Shown: piece after piece, positions 29,517-37,247 of the stretch
How positions within the stretch are numbered: the first letter of the stretch is position 1
Layout: each line of letters opens with the position of its first letter
Assembly: GCF_017163705.1 (NCBI RefSeq)
Contig: NZ_JAFIWB010000006.1
Coordinates: 1-64,000, forward strand
DNA: 64,000 bases
Origin: Xanthomonas bonasiae
GTDB taxonomy: Bacteria > Pseudomonadota > Gammaproteobacteria > Xanthomonadales > Xanthomonadaceae
Reading direction: 5' to 3'
Notes under the pieces: generated by a model
What the model saw: the letters and a program-made list of their open reading frames with translations, nothing else
Database searches by the model: none
What the model was told of the DNA's origin: nothing
Position numbers and translations under genes: made by a program

Positions 29517-31814
29517 ATGACCCCCACCTCCCGATCCTTGCGCCTGCATGCGCTGGTGCTCGCCGTCGCGTCCGCGCTGCCGGCCTTCGCCGCGCTGGCC
29601 GAGACCGCACCGGCCGACGCCGAGGCCACGGCCACCGCCGGCGGCAGCGACGCGACCATGCTCGATGCGATCACCGTGGTGTCCACCGGCACCACCCGCC
29701 AGGTGCAGCGCATCACCCGCGAGGACATCGGCATCGCCGCGCCCGGCACCAGCGCGCTGAAGGTGCTGGACAAGCTGCCGGGCGTGCAGTTCCAGTCGGC
29801 CGATGCGTGGGGGTCCTACGAGTGGTCGACCGCGATCAGCCTGCACGGTTTCGACCAGAGCCGCCTCGGCTTCACCCTGGACGGCGTGCCGCTGGGCACC
29901 ATGAGCTACGGCGTCAGCGATGGCCTGCAGGTGACCCGCGCGATCATCTCCGAGAACGTCGGCTCGGTGGAACTGTCGCAGGGCGCCGGCGCCCTGGGCA
30001 CCGCCTCGAGCAGCAACCTCGGCGGCACCGTGCGCTACTACTCCGACGATCCGGATGCCACGCCGGGCATCCGCTTCAGCCAGACCTTCGGTTCCGATTC
30101 CACCCGCCGCACCTATCTGCGCGGCGACATCGGCGACATCAACGGCTTCTCGATGTACACCTCGATCGTGCACGGCGAGGTGGACAAGTGGAAAGGCTAC
30201 GGCAACAACGAGTACAACCAGGCCAACCTCAAGGCGCTGTACCAGTGGGGCGACGGCAACCGCGTCAGCCTGTTCCTGGACAGCTCCAAGCGCAAGGAAT
30301 ACGACATCATGGACCTGTCGCTGACCTCGCAGAAAGCGCTGGGTTGGGACTGGGACTACCTGATGCCGGACTGGAACAGCGCGGTGCAGATCGCCAACGC
30401 GCTCAACGGCAACGGTAGCTACCCGGCGTCCTTGAACGCCCTGCCCGCCGACTACGGCAAGGCCGACGCCACCTACTACTCCGGCGCCGGCCTGCGCGAC
30501 GACAACCTGGCCGCGCTCAGCGGCGCGTTCAACCTGGGCGGCAACGCCACGCTGAACCTGGCCGGCTACTACCACGACAACAACGGTGAAGGCCAATGGA
30601 CCACGCCGTACGTGGCGTCCTCGGCCACGGTGCCGCTGTCGATGCGCACCACCGACTATCGCCTCAACCGGCATGGCGTCACCGCGTCGCTGAATTTCAC
30701 CGTCGCCGGCAACGAGATCGAGATCGGCGGCTGGTACCAGAACGCCAAGACCGTGCAGGAGCGCAACTACTTCCTGCTCGATGGCCCGTTCACCGATCTG
30801 TACTACTTCAACAAGTCCGGCACCCTGTTCGCCCGCGGCTTCGCCCAGCACTACGAGACCGACACGCGCATGTTCTATGCGCAGGACACGCTGCGCCTGC
30901 TCGACGACCGCCTGACCCTGAACTTCGGCGCCAAGAAGCTGCAGGTGGACACCACGGCGCAGTCGCTGGTGCCGACCACCTCCTACGCGGCCGGCGAGAT
31001 CAAGGCCGATTCGGATCTGTTGCCGCAGGTTGGCGTGAACTACAAGCTCGACGAGCACCAGGAACTCTACGCGTCCTACAACAAGAACATGGCCGGCTTC
31101 GGCTTCACCCCGTTCCAGGAATCGCAGGCGGCGTTCGACGCGATCAAGAAATCGCTGGAGCCGGAAACCGCGCAGACCTACGAACTGGGCTATCGCGTGC
31201 GCGGCGATGGCATCGAGGCATCGCTGGCGCTGTACCACACCACCTTCGACGACCGCCTGCTGGTGACCTCGCCGTGCAGCGCGATCCAGACCTGCTCGGC
31301 TACGCTCAACAACGTCGGCTCGGTGCGCAGCCAGGGCGCCGACCTGGCGGTGATGTGGCGCCCGATCGCGCAGCTGCGCTGGCTCAACTCGCTGTCCTAC
31401 GACGACTCCACCTACCAGGACGACTATCTCAACGGCGGTGTGGTGGCCACCTCGGGCAAGCGCGTGGTCGGCATCCCGGAGTGGATGTTCTCCAGCAGCC
31501 TGGCCTACGAGAACGCCGGCTGGCACGCGGCGCTGGACGGCAAGTACACCGGCCGCCGCTACATCAGCTACCTCAACGACTCGTCGGTGCCGAGCTACTG
31601 GCGCTTCGACCTGAGCGCGGGCTACGACTTCGGCGAGGTCGGCATGTTCCAGAACCTGGGCCTGAGCGCCAACGTCACCAACCTGTTCGACAAGCGCTAC
31701 TTCGCCACCGTCGGCACCAACGGCTACGTGGTCTCCGATCCGAACGGCTACAACCAGACGCTGATGGCCGGCGCGCCGCGGCAGTTCTTCGTCACCTTCA
31801 GCGGCAAGTTCTGA
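29517..31814 (+). CDS. TonB-dependent outer-membrane receptor
   Basis: A 765-aa outer-membrane receptor. A signal peptide (cut after about residue 29, ALA|ET) leads to a plug domain (DKLPGVQFQSADAWG... SRLGFTLDGVPLG... VELSQGAGALGTASSSNLGGTV) and a 22-strand barrel that ends in the insertion signal FSGKF. The upstream FecA-type signalling domain is absent. Substrate unknown: xanthomonads have many such receptors for iron carriers and plant sugars. No adjacent transporter or regulator gives a clue. An intrinsic terminator follows at 31905. Confidence 0.9.
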   Translation: MTPTSRSLRLHALVLAVASALPAFAALAETAPADAEATATAGGSDATMLDAITVVSTGTTRQVQRITREDIGIAAPGTSALKVLDKLPGVQFQSADAWGSYEWSTAISLHGFDQSRLGFTLDGVPLGTMSYGVSDGLQVTRAIISENVGSVELSQGAGALGTASSSNLGGTVRYYSDDPDATPGIRFSQTFGSDSTRRTYLRGDIGDINGFSMYTSIVHGEVDKWKGYGNNEYNQANLKALYQWGDGNRVSLFLDSSKRKEYDIMDLSLTSQKALGWDWDYLMPDWNSAVQIANALNGNGSYPASLNALPADYGKADATYYSGAGLRDDNLAALSGAFNLGGNATLNLAGYYHDNNGEGQWTTPYVASSATVPLSMRTTDYRLNRHGVTASLNFTVAGNEIEIGGWYQNAKTVQERNYFLLDGPFTDLYYFNKSGTLFARGFAQHYETDTRMFYAQDTLRLLDDRLTLNFGAKKLQVDTTAQSLVPTTSYAAGEIKADSDLLPQVGVNYKLDEHQELYASYNKNMAGFGFTPFQESQAAFDAIKKSLEPETAQTYELGYRVRGDGIEASLALYHTTFDDRLLVTSPCSAIQTCSATLNNVGSVRSQGADLAVMWRPIAQLRWLNSLSYDDSTYQDDYLNGGVVATSGKRVVGIPEWMFSSSLAYENAGWHAALDGKYTGRRYISYLNDSSVPSYWRFDLSAGYDFGEVGMFQNLGLSANVTNLFDKRYFATVGTNGYVVSDPNGYNQTLMAGAPRQFFVTFSGKF

Positions 31815-31904
31815 GTTGACGCCTCGCCAGGGAAGGCGATCGCGCCGCCGTTGCGGGAGCAGCGGCGGCGCCTTGCGTTTTCCCGGTGAAAAGCCGCATG
31901 CATG

Positions 31905-31928
31905 AAGCCGCCATCTGGCGGCTTTTTC
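31905..31928 (+). terminator. Intrinsic terminator of the TonB receptor gene
   Basis: Stem aagccgcc (31905-31912) with ggcggctt (31917-31924), loop atct, followed by a T-run. About 90 bases past the receptor stop. Confidence 0.88.
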
Positions 31929-31971
31929 GATTGTGTGTGGTGCTGTTGGAGGTCGCATTGACGGCGACATC

Positions 31972-32043
31972 GGTCGCGGCTGAAGCCGCTCCTACAAGAG
32001 CCCGACATTGCGCGCTTTTGTAGGAGCGGCTTCAGCCGCGACA
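31972..32043. repeat. REP-like inverted repeat
   Basis: The arms gtcgcggctgaagccgctcc at 31973 and its inverse ending near 32042 are separated by about 20 bases. The unit lies between the convergent TonB receptor and phospholipase genes. Same family as 25462 and the elements at the window start. Confidence 0.82.
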
Positions 32044-32082
32044 CACGGCGTGGGGACGCCACCCTATTGAATAGAGCGACAG

Positions 32083-34170
32083 CTACCCGGCGACAGCGCG
32101 GCCGATCGCCGGATCGCTCATGCTCGGACGGCCGGTCTCGATGTGCCCGGCCAGGCGCCGCCGCCACTGCGGCATGGACGTGCTCGCGATCTCCAGATCG
32201 TACCAATGGTGCTGCGCCGCCAACGGAAAGCGCAGCGTCTGGCGTGCGCCGCCCCCCAGTTCGAACGCCTGCTCCACCCCACCGCGGTAGCCATCGCGGA
32301 CCCGCAGCCGACATGGCTGCGCACCGGCATTGCGCAGTTCCAGCAGCAGGCATTGGCTGGCCGCGTCGTAGTCGGCATCGGCCTGCAGCCCCGCATCGGT
32401 CACGCCGTCGCCGTGAAACTCGCGCAGGAACCCATTGGGGCCATGCACGCGCAACGCGTAGCCGGGATCGGTCGCCGCGCCGCGCCAGTCGCGCGCATCG
32501 TGCAATTCGCTGCCCGCCGCGATCGTGTAGAACCACGGGCCGGCGCTGCCGCCGTCGGCATAGGCGTTCAGCGCGACGCCGACGGTACTGCGGTTGAGCA
32601 TGCGCAGCGTCGGCTGCCGCGCTCCCGCCTGCAAGCGCACATCGAAATCGTAGGGCAGCGCGCGCGCCGGGCGCTGGCCCGGCTCTTGCGCCGGCAAGGC
32701 CTGCTGCGCGGGTCGCTGCGGCGCCGGCAAGGCCACGGTCGCGTCGACCCGGGCGATGAAGTCGCGGGTGTCCGGCAAGGCGACGCGGGCGTCGTCGTGC
32801 CCGGCGAAATCCAGCGCCGAAGTCAGGTCGCCGGCGATCGCGCGGCGCCACGGACCGATGTTGGGTTCGGCGACGCCGAAGCGGCGCTCCAGGAAACGGA
32901 TCACCGAGGTGTGGTCGAACACTTGCGAATCGACCCAGCCGCCGCGGCTCCACGGCGACACCACCAGCATCGGCACGCGCGGACCGAGGCCGACCGGAAC
33001 ACCGTGGTAGTTCTCGCCGCGCAGATCCACGTTGCTGGCGCCGATGGCCGGATCGGTCGCTGGCAACGCCGGCGGCACGTGATCGAAGAAACCGTCGTTC
33101 TCGTCGTAGTTGATCAGGAACACGGTCTTGGACCAGACCTCCGGCGACGCCGCCAGCGTCTCCAGCAGGCGCGCGCTCAGCGATTCGCCATACGCGGGCG
33201 TGCCCTGGGGATGCTCGCTGAGCAGGTACGGCGCCACGATCCACGACACCTGCGGCAAGTTGCCGCTGCGCACGTCGCGTTCGAACGCCGCGATCAGGTG
33301 CTCGCCGCGCGAGGCCTTGGCGTTGTCGGCGGTGGACCCCGGCACGATCGCGCGGCCGCGCTGGTACAACGGCGAACTGCGGTCGAGATTGCGGAAATTG
33401 GCGAAGTACGGGTGGCTGTTGTCGCCGTAGTTGTCGAATTCCTGGTAGACCTGCCAGCTGACCCCGGCCTGCTGCAGACGTTCGGAATAAGTGGTCCACG
33501 TGTAGCCAGGAAACGCCGGGTTGTCGCGCGCCATGTCGGCGGTCCAGTTGCCGTCGTCGAGGTTGTTCACCGCCTGCTCGCCATCGTTGCCGACGCTCAG
33601 GCCACTGGTGCCGGTGAACATGTACATGCGATTGGGATTGGTCGGGCCGAACAGCGAGGCGTGGTAGCCGTCGCAGATGGTGAAGGCGTCGGCCAGCGCG
33701 TAGTAGAACGGCAGGTCCTCGCGCTGGAAATGACCCATGGTCATCGCCGTCTTCTGCGCGATCCAGGCGTCGTGGTGCTTCCAGGTCTCGTGCGAGCCCT
33801 TCCAGTGGTGGTCGAGGCCCTCCATCGACTGCGCGCTGCTGGTAGTGCCGTTCAGGCGGAACGGCAACACGTAGCGATCGCCGGCGCCGGCCTCGGGCTG
33901 GTACCAGACCGGGCGGCCACTGGGCAGGCGCAGCGGCCTTGGATCGCCGAAACCACGCACGCCGCGCAGGCAACCGAAGTAATGGTCGAACGAGCGGTTC
34001 TCCTGCATCAGGATCACCACGTGCTGCACGTCCTGCACGGTGCCAGTGACCCGCGCCGGCGGCACCGCCAATGCGCTGCGGATGGCGCCGGGCAGCAGCG
34101 GCATGACCGCCCCCGCGCCGAGGGCCAGCGATGCACTGGCGAGGAAACGGCGACGACTGTGTTCGACCAT
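32083..34170 (-). CDS. Phospholipase C, phosphocholine-specific type (Tat-exported)
   Basis: A secreted phosphoesterase of the PlcH/PlcN class, hydrolysing phosphatidylcholine-like lipids; a possible virulence or phosphate-scavenging factor. The N-terminus has a twin-arginine signal (SRRRFLASASLALG). HVVILMQENRSFDHYFGCLRG opens the catalytic domain, and FLINYDENDGFFDHV and VPMLVVSPWSRGG are further phosphoesterase motifs. Two C-terminal beta domains, as in this family, end the protein. The ATG at 34170 gives 695 aa; ATG 34194 or GTG 34206 would lengthen the n-region by 8-12 residues. Neither has a strong ribosome site. Confidence 0.9.
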   Translation of the reverse strand: MVEHSRRRFLASASLALGAGAVMPLLPGAIRSALAVPPARVTGTVQDVQHVVILMQENRSFDHYFGCLRGVRGFGDPRPLRLPSGRPVWYQPEAGAGDRYVLPFRLNGTTSSAQSMEGLDHHWKGSHETWKHHDAWIAQKTAMTMGHFQREDLPFYYALADAFTICDGYHASLFGPTNPNRMYMFTGTSGLSVGNDGEQAVNNLDDGNWTADMARDNPAFPGYTWTTYSERLQQAGVSWQVYQEFDNYGDNSHPYFANFRNLDRSSPLYQRGRAIVPGSTADNAKASRGEHLIAAFERDVRSGNLPQVSWIVAPYLLSEHPQGTPAYGESLSARLLETLAASPEVWSKTVFLINYDENDGFFDHVPPALPATDPAIGASNVDLRGENYHGVPVGLGPRVPMLVVSPWSRGGWVDSQVFDHTSVIRFLERRFGVAEPNIGPWRRAIAGDLTSALDFAGHDDARVALPDTRDFIARVDATVALPAPQRPAQQALPAQEPGQRPARALPYDFDVRLQAGARQPTLRMLNRSTVGVALNAYADGGSAGPWFYTIAAGSELHDARDWRGAATDPGYALRVHGPNGFLREFHGDGVTDAGLQADADYDAASQCLLLELRNAGAQPCRLRVRDGYRGGVEQAFELGGGARQTLRFPLAAQHHWYDLEIASTSMPQWRRRLAGHIETGRPSMSDPAIGRAVAG

Positions 34171-34368
34171 GGGGGAGAAACCGGCGACGAGCATGCGCTC
34201 ACTGACCGGCCAGCGTAGGTGCCGCAGATGAAGCGGGTTTGACAGGCCGCGCCGCGGCGGACGCGCAGGGCGCAGGGCAACGACGCGCGCCATGGTCCGG
34301 TTATGCTCTTGGCCATCGGCGCATCGTCGGCTTACTGCGCTGGACCGAGACCGGACGAGGGAAACCGA

Positions 34369-34524
34369 ATGGAAGTGGATGCCCGTATTGCCATCATGTT
34401 TGGCGCCATCGCCTGGCTGACGGCGCCGCTCGCAGCAGCGCGATTGGCGCCATGGAGGCCAGCATCGGCTGCGTCCGGCGCAGCGTGCTTCGCCGGCACC
34501 GATCATCCGGAGACAATGCCATGA
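34369..34524 (+). CDS. Possible small membrane protein
   Basis: A 51-aa frame starting at an ATG with GAGGGA about 6 bases upstream. One hydrophobic stretch (IMFGAIAWLTAPLAA) could span the membrane. A terminator-like hairpin lies 20 bases past the stop. There is no recognised family and the high GC makes chance frames common, so this is tentative. Confidence 0.3.
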   Translation: MEVDARIAIMFGAIAWLTAPLAAARLAPWRPASAASGAACFAGTDHPETMP

Positions 34525-34545
34525 GCGATGCCCCCCATCATGGCT

Positions 34546-34573
34546 AAAGCCGCCCGAATGGGCGGCTTTATTT
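34546..34573 (+). terminator. Hairpin with T-rich tail
   Basis: A 10-bp stem aaagccgccc (34546-34555) with gggcggcttt (34560-34569), then atttc. It fits a plus-strand terminator for a short upstream transcript and marks the edge between core sequence and the Rhs island. Confidence 0.65.
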
Positions 34574-34629
34574 CGCCATCAAACTAGCTATCAGTTTCGT
34601 GTGCGGATCGATATGATCCATGTGACAAA

Positions 34630-35109
34630 TTAAAGTCGAGATCTCAGTTGCTTGGTATCTACCAGGCCTGCCCCTGGGACCCAAAATCTCATATCGTCCG
34701 GAAGGAGAGTAATGTCGTCCAGCGCGCGAGATTTTTCATTGACTTCAATTAGGGAAAATGCCCGCAGGAACCGCGCAGAACTTAAATAGTAATCGAAATC
34801 TTCTTTGCCTCCGATTTCTATAACGTGATCTAGCGCCTCGATAGCATCAAAGTGCTTTCCAAGCCTCATGTTTGCCCGCGCCAAGTCAAAATAGTCAGAG
34901 GGTTCATCAGTGCTCGTTGAAAGGCTAGATAAAATATCCACTGCCATTTCAACCTGACCAATGCCAATAAGTGCAGAAGATTTTTCTCTCAGAGTTGCGT
35001 GATCCGTCGGATCTTGTGACAATATCTCATCGCAAATTGCAATTGCCGTTTTGTAGTCCTCTTTTTCTGAGAGCCTCTTTATTTCGCTTAATTTTTTAAG
35101 ATTATTCAT
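34630..35109 (-). CDS. TPR-like protein, candidate immunity protein of the orphan Rhs tip
   Basis: A 159-aa cytoplasmic protein with tetratricopeptide-like helical pairs (KTAIAICDEILSQDPTDHATL, DYFDLARANMRLGKHFDAIEAL). The start is ATG 35109, with GAGG 7 bases upstream. It begins 10 bases after the stop of the restored Rhs tip frame (35120-35122), the position held by immunity genes in polymorphic toxin loci. It is AT-rich compared with the core genes. The immunity role is inferred from position. Confidence 0.7.
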   Translation of the reverse strand: MNNLKKLSEIKRLSEKEDYKTAIAICDEILSQDPTDHATLREKSSALIGIGQVEMAVDILSSLSTSTDEPSDYFDLARANMRLGKHFDAIEALDHVIEIGGKEDFDYYLSSARFLRAFSLIEVNEKSRALDDITLLPDDMRFWVPGAGLVDTKQLRSRL

Positions 35110-35119
35110 TTTAATCCTC

Positions 35120-36298
35120 TTAGTCCACGGCATTTCCGCCGCAGCGCTCGCTAACTAGTCCAGCAGCACATCTATAGAGATCCATGTATCCGCCAGTAAC
35201 GCCCGTGACGCTTCTTTTTTCTTTCTCCCAGCCCGCTGAAGCATTTGCTCATAAATAAGCTCACAACATCTTTTAAATGCATTTTCCCATTGCCTGTCGC
35301 AGTCGCTTTTGTCTTCGCTCAGGCAGCTTGTTCCAATAGCGGTTGCGTAGGGTGCCATATAAGGAATGCTGCTGACGGCGGTGAAAGCTAGCAAACCAAG
35401 TTGCATTTTTGAGGGTGCCGTTAGCGTAGGGTCTGCGTATCGCTGCCCAGAACTTAAATCTCGCTGATCTGCGCTATATGAAGCTGCGCCAAAACGAGTC
35501 CCGACAAGCCTGGATGCTTGAAGTCCAAATAAATCGATTGAGTCAATTGGATTTGAATCTACATACGCATAGTTGAAACGCTGGCTGGAAGACCGATAGG
35601 ATCACTCTGTACATAGCGACCGTCTGGCGGCGAGAAGTCTCGGTAATAATTCTGGTTTAGCCCACTAGCTGCATCGTATCGCTGCCCCGGGAAGCGCATG
35701 TCGAACACGAACGCGGTGCTGTCCTTGTCCGGGTCTTGGTCTGGAGCGGTGGTGCCGAAGACTTCGCCCTTCAGGTCCCATTTCCAGATCGCCACGTCGC
35801 GCACCGGGTCGATCACCGCGCGCGGGGTGCCAAGTGGTCAGGCTGCACGTAGCGCAGGCTGTTCTTCGCCAATACGCCCACCGGCAGGTCATCCAGCCAG
35901 ATCGCCTGCTGTAGCGCGGCGCAGTTGTTGTCGTAGTCGCCTAGCCAGTGCCCGGTTTGTCGTACAGGATGTAGGTATTGGTCTTGCCGCCGCGCCGCAC
36001 CTGCTCGCTGCGGCCGTTGTAGGCGTGGTTCATCACGACGGTGCCGGCGCGCTTGACCTGCCCGATCCGGCCGCTGGCCCCGTACACGAATTGCAGGGCG
36101 GTACCGCCAATCGCGGTTGTGTTGCCAATCGCATCGTGAGTGCGCGCCGTGCCAGCCACCGTGCTCAGACGGTGGCCGAATAGATGTAGCTCTGCGTGGT
36201 GGTGTTGATCTTGGGGCTGAGCCGGTTGCCGGTGGCGTCATAGCTGTAGCCGTCGATCTCCGTGCCGGTCGGGTCGTCTTGTGGTCAACGATCTTCAT
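35120..36298 (-). pseudogene. Orphan Rhs core fragment with toxin tip (frameshifted)
   Basis: A displaced 3' end of an rhs gene. Bases about 35590-36282 copy the core seen at about 37650-38332 of the large rhs gene (shared VRDVAxWKWDLKGE, DMRFPGQRYDA) but carry several indels, for example one base lost near 35830 and a loss near 35580. Past the core the frame reads FNYAYVDSNPIDSIDLFGL, then a tip with DRQWENAFKRCCELIYEQML. A T6 run at 35215-35220 shifts the frame; removing one base restores RSVTGVTGGY...CGGNAVD and a stop at 35120, just before the TPR gene. The tip type recurs in Rhs proteins of other bacteria, as far as I recall. It is probably silent but may recombine onto the active core. 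Confidence 0.8.
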
Positions 36299-36785
36299 AA
36301 ACGACAGTAGGGCAGGCTCGACCTAACAACCCTTTTTTAGGGATAAATATTACCCCTCTACCTCCCTTCAACGCAAAGTTACCGACGCCTAGATTTTTCT
36401 CAAAATTAAAGAAAATAAAGTAATCAGCATTATTGTTTTCACCAAAATCTAAAAATCTAGATTTCAGCCTTATTCGACCACTCCTGGACTGTCCGGATGC
36501 AAAAGCAACTTCATCCAAATAGTCCGCAACCACACTGACATTTTTTAGTTTAATAGACGCTCCATCTTCAACTTCGTAAGCATTTGAAATAATTGATCCC
36601 GAAGAATTCCAGGGCAATTGTGATTCATGTATTTTAAAGTAGGCCCCCTCATTGGTTGCGGTTAAATTTATTTCACCTACATTCTTGCAGTTAGCTGCAA
36701 CATCCACCTTCAAAAGGTTTTGCGAAAACGCTTCGCCATGCATCACCATAAGAAGCAAAAAGGCATAAATAAGTTTACTCTCCAT
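36285..36785 (-). CDS. Secreted or periplasmic hypothetical protein in the Rhs island
   Basis: A 166-aa AT-rich frame with a signal peptide (MESKLIYAFLLLMVMHGEAFS). The mature part is beta-rich in character, with Cys in AANCKN and RACPTV. No family is recognised. It starts 11 bases after a relic frame that ends at 36797, and its own stop falls at the junction with the orphan Rhs fragment. The layout tip-relic / small gene suggests a periplasmic immunity protein left from an older module, but this is inference. Confidence 0.65.
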   Translation of the reverse strand: MESKLIYAFLLLMVMHGEAFSQNLLKVDVAANCKNVGEINLTATNEGAYFKIHESQLPWNSSGSIISNAYEVEDGASIKLKNVSVVADYLDEVAFASGQSRSGRIRLKSRFLDFGENNNADYFIFFNFEKNLGVGNFALKGGRGVIFIPKKGLLGRACPTVVYEDR

Positions 36786-36796
36786 ATGTTCCGCTC

Positions 36797-36951
36797 TTAA
36801 TTGAGGGGATGGAAACCCCAGCTATCTGTCGAATTCTGCGAATAAACGGCAGCCTTACATTTTGGATCGCAATTTGTATTCAATGCGGCTAGCTTGTTCA
36901 TTAAGAATTTAAGCTGCGCAGTATGAACCTTGAATTCCGACTGAGTATTTT
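36797..36951 (-). pseudogene. Possible relic of an Rhs toxin tip
   Basis: With no start codon of its own, the minus-strand frame reads through LKNTQSEFKVHTAQLKFL and NTNCDPKCKAAV to GFHPLN-stop at 36797. It is too short to be a gene, yet is followed at once by a small gene, as toxin tips are followed by immunity genes. No homologue is recognised. Confidence 0.35.
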
Positions 36952-37227
36952 TTAATACCCCTTCAGAAGGAGTTCTCCATTAAAACTTCGCTGCAGAACC
37001 TCTAAAAGCCCTTCAATTTCAAGTATCAAACTATCGGAGTTTGATTTCATTATAAATATTCTTTTTTCTCCATGCATCGCGTCAATTTCGTCAAACAATA
37101 AAATGGAGCTATTGGCCTCATTAGTGTCTTCGCCCAAATATTTTAATGTTTGAATTATTGGAATTTTTAATTCAGGATCGACAAAGGTGGCTGTGTAATA
37201 AAATGAACCAACGATAAGGTCAGGCAT
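36952..37227 (-). CDS. Candidate immunity protein of the main Rhs toxin
   Basis: A 91-aa acidic protein without a signal peptide (MPDLIVGSFYYTATFVDPEL). The ATG at 37227 has GGAG 7 bases upstream. It starts 20 bases past the stop of the large rhs gene on the same strand, the standard place of an Rhs immunity gene. The open frame reaching 37383 runs back into rhs and is not used. The family is unknown; the function is inferred from position and small acidic nature. Confidence 0.7.
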   Translation of the reverse strand: MPDLIVGSFYYTATFVDPELKIPIIQTLKYLGEDTNEANSSILLFDEIDAMHGEKRIFIMKSNSDSLILEIEGLLEVLQRSFNGELLLKGY

Positions 37228-37247
37228 ATTTTTCTCCGGATTTATTC

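Larger units (their letters stand above)
34171..34629. other. Upstream region of phospholipase C and island edge
   Basis: About 460 bases. The left part should hold the phospholipase promoter. A possible short plus-strand frame (34369-34524) and a hairpin (34546) follow. Base composition changes near 34570 from GC-rich core to AT-rich island sequence. Confidence 0.4.

Noticed and set aside
29409..31970. Long minus-strand frame opposite the TonB receptor
   Set aside because: Val/Ala/Gln/Arg-rich antisense shadow; the receptor on the plus strand has all family marks.
31748..33973. 741-codon minus-strand frame over the TonB receptor end and the phospholipase gene
   Set aside because: A wrong-frame reading of the phospholipase gene, which itself has a Tat signal and catalytic motifs.
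34540..34640. Second copy of the tRNA-Gly 3' end as an attachment repeat
   Set aside because: No match to the tRNA 3' segment was found by eye at the far edge of the island.
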